DNA of 64,000 nucleotides from Imbricaverruca yamaguchii (Eukaryota; Arthropoda; Thecostraca; Neoverrucidae), in assembly GCA_034440575.1 (NCBI GenBank), contig JAOTOL010001643.1, forward strand, positions 3,501,501 to 3,565,500, in the 5' to 3' direction. This document shows, piece after piece, positions 1 to 12,899 of the stretch. The notes beneath the pieces were generated by a model that was given only the letters and a program-made list of their open reading frames with translations, searched no databases and had not been told where the DNA came from. The position numbers were made by a program, and so were the translations under genes. Within the stretch, counting starts at the first letter, position 1. Each line of letters starts with the position of its first letter.

Positions 1-204
1 CCCTAGACTACTCGTCCCCTTGTGTACATGGGGCTGTCCCGATTACTCGGCCACGATGAGCAGGGAACTACCGCGGTGGCGCGACACGAAACAATACCCT
101 CAGGGCGTGTCGCGGAACCGCAGGATCTGGTCTTGCCTGTGAGAGGCATGACATGCCCGCGAGCCCGACGCCGCGGCCGCCTGTCGGTCAGCGGCAATCA
201 CGCG
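1..204. other. Window edge, no gene recognised
   Basis: GC-rich sequence leading into the 55 bp tandem array. No exon, RNA gene or transposon end could be recognised. Open frames running from here into the array are produced by the repeat. Confidence 0.4.
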
Positions 205-1110
205 GCACGGCAAACACTCCCCAGTCACAGCCAGCCCCCGGACAGGAGCCGGCTCCTCGGCACGGCAAACACTCCCCGGTCACAGCCAGCCCCCGGACAG
301 GAGCCGGCTCCTCGGCACGGCAGACACTCCCCGGTCACAGCCAGCCCCCGGACAGGAGCCGGCTCCTCGGCACGGCAGACACTCCGCAGCCGGCCCCCGG
401 ACAGGAGCCGGCTCCTCGGCACGGCAGACACTCCCCGGTCACAGCCAGCCCCCGGACAGGAGCCGGCCTGCCTCCGGCACGCAACACTCCCCGGCAGCCG
501 GCCCCCGGACAGGAGCCGGCTCCTCGGCACGGCAGACACTCCCCGGTCACAGCCAGCCCCCGGACAGGAGCCGGCTCCTCGGCACGGCAAACACTCCCCA
601 GTCACAGCCAGCCCCCGGACAGGAGCCGGCTCCTCGGCACGGCAGAGCCCGGAAGCGGCTCCTGGCACGGCAAACACTCCCCGGTCACAGCCAGCCCCCG
701 GACAGGAGCCGGCTCCTCGGCACGGCAGACACTCCGCAGCCGGCCCCCGGACAGGAGCCGGCTCCTCGGCACGGCAGACACTCCCCGGTCACAGCCATCC
801 CCCGGACAGGAGCCGGCTCCTCGGCACGGCAAACACTCCCCAGTCACAGCCAGCCCCCGGACAGGAGCTGGCTCCTCGGCACGGCAAACACTCCCCGGTC
901 ACAGCCAGCCCCCGGACAGGAGCCGGCTCCTCGGCACGGCAGACACTCCCCGGTCACAGCCAGCCCCCGGACAGGAGCCGGCTCCTCGGCACGGCAGACA
1001 CTCCCCGGTCACAGCCAGCCCCCGGACAGGAGCCGGCTCCTCGGCACGGCAGACGCTCCCCGGTCACAGCCATCCCCCGGACAGGAGCCGGCTCCTCGGT
1101 GCCCTTTCTT
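205..1110. repeat. 55 bp GC-rich minisatellite with a palindrome in each unit
   Basis: About 16 head-to-tail copies of a 55 bp unit (some shortened to about 49 bp), very similar to one another. Nearly every unit carries the perfect 14 bp palindrome AGGAGCCGGCTCCT followed by CGGCACGGCA. Because 55 is not a multiple of three, all frames stay open, so the long reading frames here (up to 376 codons) are repeat artefacts and not a protein. Confidence 0.9.
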
Positions 1111-1329
1111 CAACACCGCTATTCAGCCCGACCCCATGACCGGGGCTTATGACGCCGGCTCTTGCATGCCAGCCATCTGGAGAATGCAGCTGCACGGATC
1201 ATGCATAGCTGGCGGTGCACGGTCCGAGCACACCTTGAATCGCGACACGTCGCTGGGTGGGACCAGTGAACGTGCGCTGGGCTCTGGTTCCCAACGCGAG
1301 TCCCCGCCCTCCACCCTCTCACCGCCCTT

Positions 1330-1805
1330 TCTCCATCCTCTCGCAGCCCTCTCTCCGTCGAGCCCTGGTTCGCGACATGAGGCCCTGCCCTACACCCTTT
1401 CTTCACCCTCTCTCCGCCGAGCCCTGGTTCGCGACATGAGGCCCTGCCCTACACCCTTTCTTCACCCTCTCTCCGTCGAGCCCTGGTTCGCGACATGAGG
1501 CCGCCCTCCCCTTTCTTCCTCACCTGGTCCTTTCCGCCCTCTCTCCGCCGAGCCCTGGTCCGCGGCATGAGGCCTCCCTACACCCTTTTTCACCCTCTCT
1601 CAGCCGCGCCCTACACCCTTTCTTCACCCTCTCTCCGCCGAGCCCTGGTTCGCGACATGAGGCCCTGCCCTACACCCTTTCTTCACCCTCTCTCCGTCGA
1701 GCCCTGGTCCGCGACATGAGGCCCTGCCCTACACCCTTTCTTCACCATCTCTCCGCCAGGCCCGGGTCCGCGATACGAGGCTCCGCCCTCCACCCTCTCT
1801 CAGAG
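1330..1805. repeat. 59 bp pyrimidine-rich minisatellite
   Basis: About seven to eight copies of a 59 bp unit containing GAGCCCTGGTTCGCGACATG followed by a CT-rich stretch. Copies near 1367, 1426 and 1485 keep exact 59 bp spacing, and later ones have small deletions. No coding signal was seen. Confidence 0.85.
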
Positions 1806-2732
1806 TAGGCCAGGGGCACAGGCAGCAGGTCAACACTTGAGCACATTATCTCCCCCTGCCCGCAACTGGACCTCGCACGATGCTTCGACCACGGTGTCTG
1901 CTTGTGACGGCGTCTTCTCCACCCAATGTACGCAAGTGTGGAAGTTCTCGCAGATCATCAGAAAAGCGTGAATACAGTTGCGGGACGACTAGGATTTTCA
2001 AAGCGATGTCGCTGAAATCGAATTAAATGAACGAGGCATCGAAAGCCAAATCAAGAGTTCCGATGCGCAGGCAAGGGCGTTGATCCAGCCACTAATATCC
2101 TATCATATTATAGTCGATCTAGCCAATCCTAGACACCCGTCAGTGAGGAGGATGCCCTAAACATGTCGACAATTGAGGCTGTGAACTTGAATAATTTACG
2201 TGACTACTTGACACTGGCTTTAAAGTAGCCAGAGCAGGTTACTTCTGTGGCTGCCACTAGTGAGCATTACGACATGTGAGACGGTGGACATGCGGGAATG
2301 CGTGAGTTGCGCATAACTTCTGTTCTTGTGCTGACAGGCATCGGCCGGTCGTCAGCTGATCAGCCGACGCCGGGGTCAAGGTCGGCGGTGCACGGCCATC
2401 GTCAATGCCACACTGACCCGGACACGAGCTGCATTCTCAGAAAGGCGGCTACTCGCCTGGCGGGTGCAGGTGCCTTGGCGTTCCTCGCCGGCCGCGACCG
2501 CCGACTTCTCTGACCGAGCGTCCCAGTACCATGTCAGTGGGCCATCAGGTGTCGTCAGGGGGCGGTCACCGGCGAACATCAGCCGATTACCCGGGAATGG
2601 CCCACGCCGAGGCGCCGACCGCCAGTGCGCTGACTCAGCCGTCGGTGCCGTTAGTGTAGGTCAGCGGTGCCTGCCATCTCCAGATCTGGCCTCCGCTCAC
2701 TGCCGGCTGACCCGGCGCCACCTTTCAAGATC
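1806..2732. other. Intergenic, nothing recognised
   Basis: Mixed-composition DNA. I see no exon with conserved protein similarity, no RNA gene and no clear transposon terminus. Confidence 0.4.
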
Positions 2733-2913
2733 GATTTGTTTATTGGTTGGTTCACGACACACCTTATGCACATTCACGGCTAATGGCGCCGCCCACACTG
2801 TTTCGCCGGTGGGCCGCGGGATTGGGAAATGTCCTGAGTGGCGCTAGAGTCGAACCCGGGACCTTTGGTACCCATAGCCCGACACCTTAACCACTCGGCC
2901 ATCCCCGCTCCCC
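2733..2913 (-). mobile_element. tRNA-derived SINE, family A, copy 1
   Basis: Read on the minus strand, the element starts with a tRNA-like head holding an A box (TGGCCGAGTGG) and a B box (GGTTCGACTCT), the two internal RNA polymerase III promoter elements. A non-tRNA body follows (around GCGGCCCACCGGCGAAACAG), and it ends in a GTGTCGTGAACCAACC-type tail. A near-identical copy lies at 59943-60121 and a diverged one at 54028-54210. It is a retroposon and not a functional tRNA gene, because the acceptor stem is not closed. Confidence 0.85.
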
Positions 2914-5376
2914 TTTTAAGATCGAACCGGTGTCTGACAGCCCGAGGCGTTTGCTAGAGCTAGCTGGTGATCACTGCCAAAAAGGAAGGCCAAACCTACC
3001 GGCTGTTGGCTAACACTTGAGTTTTGGCTTGATCTCAACATTCCGAGAAGCTGATTCATGTCCCCACCTGTATACCCATAAGTTTGCAGGCACGATCCTC
3101 TTATAAGACGCTGATTGACCTAGTCTATGAGGGGGGCATTTTTACCTCCATGTTTATTTGTATCGATTGTGAAAAAATAGGTGACGCGCAGAGCCACAAG
3201 ATGTTAGTACCTTTTCCCTGCATTTTTGTTGGGCCTCATGTGAAAACTTCAACCTGAGATAAAGTAAGGTCAGTGGCCTATCTCACATCAAAGAGGACCG
3301 CATCCAAAACTGTTTCAGGATCGATGGCCTATATAAATGAGATGTAATTAAACTGGGCAATTGGAAATTGTCTACGAAACATATATCTCAGATTTTTGTT
3401 CAAGGTCATGTGAGTGACCTAAGATGACGGAGAATTTTGCCAAATTTTGGACAAATTTTTGTATTTTTGAAAGATGTATGTTTTTCTAACCGTATTTTGT
3501 CCTTGGTATCCATCCCTAAATATGGGAGAAGCTCCTATCTAATTGTAATGACCTACGTCAGGTGACCTGAGGTCAGGATCAATTGCGCTAATTGGACCAA
3601 CTAACTGACTAACTAACTGAAGGGTTGCAATCTACCCATCCAATGGCTGTTGGAGCCTGAAACGAGTTACCGCATGCTGTCATATTCAAACACTTTCTCG
3701 TCGCCCCCAAGAAAATACAACTCATGCATAACAAATTAGGTAACAAACAAATTAAATAAATACTATGTATGCACAATGATACCTCAACAACCACTTTTAC
3801 CCTGGATCCCGAGCCTCACAAACATACACGTCACCGATCACGCAGACACCGAAACAAAGCCAGCCACAACATTGCCACAGAGCACACATTCCCCCTACTC
3901 ACAGCTTTATGTTATTAGACCGCTATTCCACAATTGTCCAGGCAATCAACAAACGCCTTTACCAAGCAGGGGACTCCGCAAGAACACAACTCCACGAAAT
4001 ACCTACACCCCAAACACGACTGACACGCCCCCGCATTAGGCACACAGCACTCACCCACTCCTACCACATACTGAAACGAACACGACCGCAATGCACCACA
4101 TGCCACAACCACCTACAATGAAATACACACACATACATGGGTGTAACCACGGATTCGAAATTGGTGGGACAAACCCGGGACGCGGTAAGTTTGAACAGGA
4201 TAGATGGACATAGCCCCGTCTACCCTCCTCTCCTCCTCACCGAAAACAAATCTTTGGATTTCAGCCACTTCTTTTTCGATGCCATTTTCAGACACCTCAA
4301 TTCAATGTTAATCAACGTTCCATAAAGTGTATGATATGAATTTGAAACGTTTACTCCACTTTGGCGATGCCCATTACCAACCCATCCCCTACACCACATA
4401 CACAAAACAGGTACAGTCCGAACTGGCAACTCTTCGCCACTTCACTACCTATGTCCTGCGACCAACTATACCACTAGGAAGGGGCAACTTGTTATGGGCG
4501 CTGAATGACTTATCCTGGTCGAAGTGCCCAAAGCCCAAATCATCAGCATCATCACTTCAGTTCTACCGTAACTCCGGTCATCTCTACTAATCTCTGCTCA
4601 TCTATCTTCAAAACGTCATTCGACTATACCACCGTCGACTATACTACTTCTTTCTCGTCGATTCTGCTTTACTCAGTACACCTTGTGCCACTTTGCTCTT
4701 CCTAGAACACTTACACATTCACACACACAGCAACAGCCAAGATTACCAATACGGTTGCAAGCTGGAAAAACACCACACACATACGTACACTCACACTCAC
4801 ACACGACCCACTAATGTCATCACATGCATTTTTGCCGTGCGCGATTGCCAAAACAAGTCACACATTTATGTTACCATCGTTCTGGTGGCGACACCTACTT
4901 ACAAAGTAATATAGCATTTGATATTTCCCAACCACAAACACCGGAGAAGTGGATTTCGCACCGTTCGATTTCGCATCTGCCGTATGCAAGGAATCAGCAC
5001 AAACAAACAAAAACAAAAGCCAAAGAGAACTGAGCCGCATCCCGGATGGCGAATGAAACATTTTGAAAGAGGCACCGATCACCATCGCCTTGCTGTCAGA
5101 GATGGTCACGACTTCGCATCTACCCAGATCAGAGACGACACGTCGGCTTCAATTCTGCATCACTAAGCATAGAAGCATGCTCGTCGGCCGGAAGCACAAC
5201 ACCAATCACCTTGCAACGATCAACATATCGCAGACACGCATTTTAGTCTTCCCACCGCCGACCGACACGCACTGCCTCATACTCGTAAGGTTGAAAACAC
5301 GATAACATTGTCATTTCCTTCCCAATAAGCAGTGCACGATCCACGAACATTGCACAAGGGTATCTTTAAGTAGCTT
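2914..5376. other. Intergenic, nothing recognised
   Basis: AT-moderate DNA with short CA-rich stretches near 4775-4806. No conserved exon could be recognised on either strand, and the small open frames show no familiar domain. Confidence 0.35.
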
Positions 5377-5690
5377 TTGTACTGCGTGTTTTTACAACGA
5401 AGTCGACGTTTGACCCGTCTTTCGAATGCGTCTGGCAGCTTAGCCACGGCAGCTGCCGCATATCGTGGGATCCGGGCGGGAACCAGAGCCCGTCGGCTGG
5501 CGCCGTCTCACGCTGACGTCGACATCTCTGACGTCACTCTGACGTCAGCAGTGGACGCCTCGAGCCGCGGTTCGCGCTCAATGTTTTGCTCGGTCAGTTC
5601 CGGCGCGGCGGCGGCCGACCGCCATGCGCACCATGCAACCATGCACCATGCGGCCGTAGTACATGTGAGAGGTGTCTAGATCGCGACGAC
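5377..5690. promoter_or_regulatory. GC-rich block with three CRE-like sites
   Basis: A GC-rich stretch in AT-richer surroundings carries TGACGTCG at 5514-5521 and two perfect TGACGTCA sites at 5529-5536 and 5540-5547. TGACGTCA is the palindromic binding site of CREB/ATF bZIP factors. Three within 34 bp suggests a promoter or enhancer. No gene start was recognised next to it, so the target is unknown. Confidence 0.4.
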
Positions 5691-6662
<972 letters not shown>

Positions 6663-7879
6663 ATTTGAAAGCAGAAGCTCTGCCCAATACGATACAATAC
6701 AGTCTTGTCAAATCACAATTTCTGAAATTTCCAGTGCTGCAGCAAGGCCGTAGGCTGCAGCGTGCGCTGGTACGGGAGCGGAAGGTACAATAGACACGAT
6801 GAAGTGTTGCACGTGCAAAAGTTGTGGAATGCCCTATTTAGATTTTCGCATAGACGAAATGAGAATACAAAGAAAACGAAACTTTGGACCAAAGAGATAA
6901 CTTTGTGCAGGATCAAGTGACAGCATGGAGAAAAAAAAGAACACTACTGGTAACATCTGTAAGCTGGAGGCTATGTTGCATGCAAATGTACAAAGGGAAA
7001 TACTATACGAGGAAAATAATTGCACATTCGATCGTGCAAACTCATCATCGGACTGACAAAGTATGACTGCAATTTCTACCAATTATCCACACACCCTGGG
7101 AAACGCTACTCAATCAAGCGTCATCAAGGATGGGTCAAGCATCCGTCACCGGACATAAGCGAATCATACTATGAAAATTTCCGCCCGGCCCTCGCTGCCA
7201 GATTAACGAGCGTGCAAACTATCCGGGTGGCAGACGGGGATCCGCACCCTGAGTGAGTCGCAATAACTCTATGTATCCGTGAATGCTTGTGGATGTATGC
7301 CGCCGGATGGAAGTAACAGCTTTCATCCCAGGCTTCTTTTAGTTACTGGTCGTGGTGCACCGCAGCGTTGTCAGAGGACAGGGTCATAATCGCCTTTGGA
7401 CTGCAAAATTAATGAGAAAAAAAAACATTTTTTCCTCACATCAGGGACATGCGAGGTCAGAGGGGATGGCTTACCCGCGACGTAATTCCATGACATGACG
7501 AAAGTCCATTAATCAGATTGGAAGGTTAACCTCAATCACACCTGGGGCGCAGTAGGGTGTGGCGTCTCTTTTGAGCATTTAGAACTCATGGCTATTGTCC
7601 ACTGTATCTATTGTTCATTGTGTTCAATATGTAGTGGACAACGTAGAGGAAGCTTTTTTGTGATACTCGGCATTGCATAGACCATTTATGCGTCACCTGT
7701 TGCGTTTTGCCAGCACGCGGATCAATTACAAAGCAATATCTGCGGTGTGGGATAAATATCGCACTGATACAACTGAAAGGAGTACAGCCCATGGGAGCGC
7801 CAGTATACATAACACAAACACTTTAATAAAATGCTTAATTCTCTTAAGCTTAATGCTTCATTGAAATACGACTAATGGA
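6663..7879. other. Intergenic, nothing recognised
   Basis: No conserved coding similarity, RNA gene or repeat boundary was recognised. Small open frames lack familiar motifs. Confidence 0.35.
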
Positions 7880-8180
7880 CACCGTGCCCGACTGTCACCG
7901 TGTCCTACCATCACTACCGTCACCGTGTCCGACTGTCACTGAGCCCGGCTATTAACGTGTCCGGCTGTTAACGTGTCCGGCTGTTAACGTGTCCGACTGT
8001 CACCGTGTCCGACTGTTAACGTGTCCGAGTGTCACCGTGTCCGACTGTTGACGTGCCCAACTTTCACCGTGTCCGGCTGTTAATGTGTCCGGCTGCTAAC
8101 GTGTCCGACTGTTACCGTGCCCGAGTGGCACCGTGTCCGACTGTTAACGTGTCCGACTGTTGACATGTCCAACTTTCATC
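7880..8180. repeat. 16 bp tandem array
   Basis: About 18 imperfect copies of a 16 bp unit of the type CGTGTCCGACTGTTAA, alternating with a CACC variant (ACTGTCACCGTGTCC). Noncoding low-complexity sequence. Confidence 0.85.
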
Positions 8181-8194
8181 GTGTTTGGCCGGTA

Positions 8195-8405
8195 TTGCAC
8201 CAGGCGTCCACCCCTGAAGACAAGCTATGTCGCTTGGCTGTCGTAGCCAGGCGTCCACCCCTGAAGACAAGCTGTGTCGCTTGGCTGTCATAGCCAGGCG
8301 TCCAACCCTGAAGAGAAGCTGTGTCGCTTGGCTGTTGTAGCCACCATTTCCCTGAAGACACGCTATGTCGCTTGGCTGTCGTACCCAGGCATCCATCCCT
8401 GAAGC
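8195..8405. repeat. 47 bp tandem array
   Basis: Four copies of a 47 bp unit containing GCGTCCACCCCTGAAGAC and GTCGCTTGGCTGTCGTAGCC. Copies at 8204, 8251 and 8298 keep exact spacing, and the fourth is partly diverged. Confidence 0.85.
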
Positions 8406-8459
8406 ATTCATTCCGGCTGCGACCTCAGTGGATCCGTCCACTTGCGCTTCCACTTAGTG

Positions 8460-8680
8460 CATGGGTCCGTCCACCTGAGACCCCGCCGGACACGGGCGTG
8501 GACCGCGCCTCCATCGCCAGAGCATCTGGCGTCCCTGTGCCGCTGCCCGCCGCCTCCACCCCACCTCCACGATAGTGAGACCTCTCCTCCCCGTCAGACA
8601 CGGGTGTGGACCCCTCCTCCATCGCCAGAGTAGCTGGCGTCCCTGTGCCGCTGCCTGCCGCCTCCGCGCGCCACCAGCAC
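8460..8680. repeat. Direct duplication of about 108 bp
   Basis: A segment with CTCCATCGCCAGAG followed by CTGGCGTCCCTGTGCCGCTG occurs twice, near 8509 and 8617. GC-rich, with no protein family recognised in any frame. Confidence 0.6.
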
Positions 8681-8799
8681 AATGGCAGCCGTCGTGGACA
8701 CCTGACAAGCTCCGCCGCCGCCGAGCGCGTCGTCCTTGTGCCTGATTCGCGGCGGCGGCGGGCGGCACGGCCAGCGCGACATAATGCACCGCCGCCGCG

Positions 8800-8900
8800 A
8801 ACAGCCGCCGCCAACAGCCGCCGCCAACAGCCGCCGCCAACAGCCGCCGCCAACAGCCGCCGCCAACAGCCGCCGCCAACAGCCGCCGCGAACAGCCGCC
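8800..8900. repeat. 13 bp GC-rich tandem array
   Basis: Six to seven copies of the 13 bp unit CAGCCGCCGCCAA in a GC-rich block. The 13 bp period cycles through all three frames, which argues against a coding poly-amino-acid tract. The 325-codon frame on the minus strand across this region (8425-9402) resembles no protein I know and is best read as repeat-driven. Confidence 0.8.
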
Positions 8901-9049
8901 AGCTGCACTGGACGAGCAGGACCGGGCTCCGACGGCGACAAACCGGACGTGGCGTTGTCGCAGCGGTCGGACGTGTGCTGGACTTCTCTGGTCGGTCGTC
9001 GCTAAACTGCCTGGTGTCTGAAGTTGGCGTCTGGAGGCGGACAGCAAAG

Positions 9050-10466
9050 CCCCGACTGTTGAGTAGTGGTGTAATTACATTGACGCTAATAGCGACGGCA
9101 ATGCCATTCCGCGCAACGATATTGTTCCAACTAAGACGAATAAGGAACGCCAGCTCCGAGAGATACAGACAGCATAATTGTGAGCTTGGTGGTTCATCTT
9201 TCACTTCAGGGGATCGCCACGGCTTTTCAATAGGAGGGGAGGAAATGGATTCTGGTTCACAATTGTGATTGAATATTAACATAGCTTCCACAAACATCAG
9301 GTGGTCCGGGTGAGAAGGATACTTACAGGTCAAGGGTACTGTGGGTGGGATCAAAAATATCTCTTGCTTTGGAAAACTGCTCGGATTTTTCAAATTTCCC
9401 AAAAATGAAAGTGACCACTTGTGAAGATTAGTATTTGTTAAATTACGGGCCTGGTGAAAGTCTACTTTGATGAAATGCCGTCAAAATTGGAACTCGCAGC
9501 ACCGGATTAGGTAGATCATGGGGAGAAGGATCACGGGTAAGAAGCGCTGTTGGCGCGGCAAAGGAACTGCTATGACTAAGAAACTTTCTTATTGGTCAAT
9601 AACCACAACTTAATGTCACATAAGACCTTAGCCATCAGTGGTACAATTCTGCAGCCATATCCGAATGCAGATATGATGATATGTGGTGTTTTAGACGTTG
9701 AAGCAGTACATCAAAATAATGAATAATAATGTCTAGATGTGTACGTGTTTTATCCAAATCTAGACTATAAACGTTAACATATTGAAGTAAAATGAAAGGG
9801 TATTTGGTGTGTGCTATAATATTTTATAATGTTGTCAAAAGGTTTGTTATCTGTTCGTGGTGGACTATAAATGGAACATACATCCATATTCCTACCAAAT
9901 AAACGTAAATTGCATGCTACCGCCCGTAAAGGTGAATTTAGTGTATTTTGTGTGTGTGAAACCATTGCTAATTTACACTACTATACAACCACCATCATGC
10001 AGTCCCCGGATTTCGTCGTAGCAATATACTGAAAAATTGACAAGCTTGAGATTATACTAATCGGTGGACAAAAACCCGGGTTTTGCCAGTTAGTTAGTGA
10101 TTTTGGTTTACGGGGAGTATCGACTGCAATGGTACAATAGCGCCCATGACAAGTTTATTTATGAAAACGCAGTAGTAAAATCGTGGAGTCATGATCACGG
10201 TGTCAAAATAAAAAAGTAAACAGTGGCATGCTGAGGCATATCCCCCCGAGGCATATCTGTGGCATATCTGAGGCATACTGCCTCAGCTAAACATGTATTC
10301 GCTGCCAGTCCTTAAAAAACATGACGTGCTGCGATTGACAAGTGTCCCGTTATGGAGGTCGTCTATCTCACACGTCCCGGTGCACGAATGGGTACCTCAT
10401 CACGGGCGATTCAGCGCGCCGATGTGACCAGTGATTGGCTTCTGGCGCTGGCGAGATGGGCACCCG
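9050..10466. other. Intergenic with one SINE-tail fragment
   Basis: Mostly unremarkable AT-rich DNA. Positions 10085-10150 match the short SINE-tail group (a GGTTTACGGGGAGTATCGACTG variant, then GCGCCCA). No gene was recognised. Confidence 0.4.
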
Positions 10467-11100
10467 CTTCCGGCATGTAGGTGTGAGTGATGGAGCTGTC
10501 AATGGGGCTAGGGGTGGAGATGGACATCCACTTCCGGCATGTAGGTGTGAGTGGTGGGGCTGTCAATGGGACTGGGGGTGGAGATGGACATCCACTTCCG
10601 GCATGTAGGTGTGAGTGGTGGGGCTGTCAATGGGACTGGGGGTGGAGATAGGGATCCACTTCCGGCATGTAGGTGTGAGTGGTGGGGCTGTCAATGGGAC
10701 TAGGGGTGGAGATGGGCATCCGCTTCCGGCATGTAGGTGTGAGTGGTGGGGCTGTCAATGGGACTGGGGGTGGAGATGGGCATCCGCTTCCGGCATGTAG
10801 GTGTGAGTGGTGGGGCTGTCAATGGGACTAGGGGTGGAGATGGGCATCCGCTTCCGGCATGTAGGTGTGAGTGGTGGGGCTGTCAATGGGACTGGGGGTG
10901 GAGATGGGGATCCACTTCCGGCATGTAGGTGTGAGTGGTGGGGCTGTCAATGGGACTAGGGGTGGTGATGGGCATCCGCTTCCGGCATGTAGGTGTGAGT
11001 GATGGGGCTGTCAATGGGACTAGGGGTGGTGATGGGCATCCGCTTCCGGCATGTAGGTGTGAGTGATGGAGCTGTCAATGGGACTAGGGGTGGAGATGGA
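10467..11100. repeat. 64 bp minisatellite
   Basis: Ten copies of a 64 bp unit containing CTTCCGGCATGTAGGTGTGA and GGGGCTGTCAATGGGACT, with exact 64 bp spacing (10467, 10531 and onward). Copies differ mainly at single positions, for example ACTAGG versus ACTGGG. The period is not a multiple of three and no coding role is evident. Confidence 0.9.
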
Positions 11101-11710
11101 CCATTATCTTCCCAGAGTGGTCAGGCGGTGCACGCGGCGCCGACGAAGAGCGATCTCGCGTTCCGAGTCTCGAGGCCACGTGAGGTTTTCCCACCATGTC
11201 TTGCCCACCGACGATTGGTGCCGCGCTCGTGGTTCGCTCAGCTCGACCTCGCGCAGTGAGTCCGGAGCTCCACTTCGCACCGGAATTTTCAGTGATGGCA
11301 GTGTAGACCGGAGACATTGAGTAGTCAGTGATGATGGCATGTGCCTTGGGTACTTCTGCCGGAGTTGTTTCTTGGATGGATGCCACCCTGGTCGGTTCTA
11401 TCGCCTGCGTTGCGTGGACAGCGGTGTTGTAAACGTCCGTTCGCTGCTCAGGACAACGCTGCATCGGACCACTGCTGGAAACATGCTACTGTACAGGAGC
11501 AGAACGAGCAGGCAAGATGTAAACAGCTGCAGCCCCGGCTACTGCGGCCGGGATTTCCGCCCCTAGGTTTGCATGGATAATAGCCAGTCAGCACTCTTTC
11601 AAGATATCAATCAGTTGTCGCGCTGTTATCTTGGTCAGCACATTGTTGCCTGGGCGATCACAGCCCCACGATACTGGCACAATGGATATGTCTGCTCGTT
11701 CCTGTGATGG

Positions 11711-12375
11711 CTAGGGTTGTGGGGGGGGGGGGGAGTGCGCGTGGCTGGCTACCGCGGAAGCGTAAGAACGAGTTGTGCTGACCCCTTTGGTTATTTTCCG
11801 AGCTTGTCGGAATGATGCTTCCCTGCCACAGTTCAAATTTATGATGTTCTGCCCCCGTTTGGAAGCTGGGTATGCTCTGTTACGAGCAGAATGGTAGCCC
11901 TTTAGAACAGCACAACGTTTCAGATGTGCGAGCATTCTCAACATGCCTCTAGGAGGCACATCGTGGACATTTCTGTTTGGATCGGCAGTGGCGGCAGGTA
12001 TGTCCATACTTATGGCAGGCGAACATCTCATCGAGATGGATCGATAAGCGCACACCCTGACCATAACGTGTCCGATCTTCACATGGGTAGGTTGTGTTTG
12101 GGAATTAAATGCGAGTACAATGTTGTCTGTATCGTGTAAAACTGCACCCCATTTTGTCTTCAATCTCCTGGCGTTCAGAACACCGAATTATGTAAGGCCG
12201 CCGTCAATTTCTTCAAGTTCCACGCCTTGTATGTCGTGGCAAGTGATGACACCTCTGGAGCAGTTTTTGTGCGATGAATTTTCACAGCCAGGGGTACAGT
12301 CCTTTACACACTTCTTCGCTCGGTGACCGCACACCATTGGAAAGGGCTGAGGTCGGACGGTCTACTTTCGGAACT
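11711..12375 (-). pseudogene. Decayed LINE ORF1 (gag-like) fragment
   Basis: On the minus strand a broken frame resembles the gag-like ORF1 of Jockey/LOA-type non-LTR retrotransposons. It has a segment like GVITCHDIQGVELEEID, then NIVLAFNSQTQPTHVKIG and VMVRV. Next comes the spot where a CCHC knuckle would follow (most cysteines are lost), and then a tail like FRQARKITKG and SYASAVAS. At least one stop codon interrupts it. ORF1 proteins of this kind are RNA-binding chaperones of the retroelement. The matching endonuclease/RT part is not found downstream on this strand; 11084-11464 could be its degraded continuation. Family placement is from motif order only. Confidence 0.6.
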
Positions 12376-12639
12376 CGACAAGATCAGGCCGACAAACTCG
12401 TGCTCTACTTCGGTGTCGTGTTTGGGTATGTTGTCAGGCCTCGGCCCCGACGGGACGAGAATCTCCAACAGAGAGGCTAGAGGGGACAGCGTCTAAATCG
12501 GACCCCACCAAGGAGGTGCGAGACTGGGAGAGGGAAGACTGGAGCGATGAATCGTCTGAGTCAAGACAAGGCCCGAGGGTTCATTTGTGTGCTAGAAGAA
12601 TCCATAGAAGTGTATTGTTTCGGCCATGCGCAACGTTCC

Positions 12640-12890
12640 ATCACAAGAGGCAGGGGACACCTGCTGCCGTGACAACAGAACGCCAAACGTCCGCGGAGAT
12701 ATACCTCAGGAGACGTCGAGCTGAACCCGGGTCCAGGCCTCGACCGGTAAACGCCAGCTGTTGGTCCCGACCAGCGGAGTCACCCAGGGAGTGCAGCGCC
12801 AGGAATAACTGCGACCATGCAGAACTGCCGCAGCATCCGTGGAAAGCTGGGACAACTTCGGGCGGCCGCGGCAGAGTACGACCGGTACGA
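12640..12890 (+). pseudogene. Decayed LINE ORF2 N-terminus with a 2A-like motif
   Basis: Plus-strand translation gives GDVELNPGP at 12709-12735, which fits the 2A/StopGo consensus D-V/I-E-x-N-P-G-P. Stop codons interrupt the frame just before and just after it. About 80 bp downstream comes MQNCRSIRGKLGQLRAAAAE (12817-12876), which resembles the start of the endonuclease domain of non-LTR retrotransposons (N-x-RSI-x-K-L motif). Some CR1-, RTE- and L1-like retrotransposons are known to carry 2A-like peptides at this place. The stop codons mark it as a dead fragment. Confidence 0.6.
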
Positions 12891-12899
12891 CTGATTGAT

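Noticed and set aside
22..1152. 376-codon plus-strand frame and overlapping 328-codon frame
   Set aside because: Both are made by the 55 bp repeat, whose period keeps all frames open. No domain and no splice context.
2840..2913. tRNA gene from the A- and B-box pair
   Set aside because: The acceptor stem does not close, and the same head-body-tail unit recurs at 59943 and 54028, so it is a SINE.
8425..9402. 325-codon minus-strand frame
   Set aside because: Its alanine/glycine-rich core comes from a 13 bp repeat cycling through frames; the rest resembles no known family.
7880..11100. CRISPR-like regular spacing in the tandem arrays
   Set aside because: Units are contiguous with no unique spacers, and the genome is eukaryotic.
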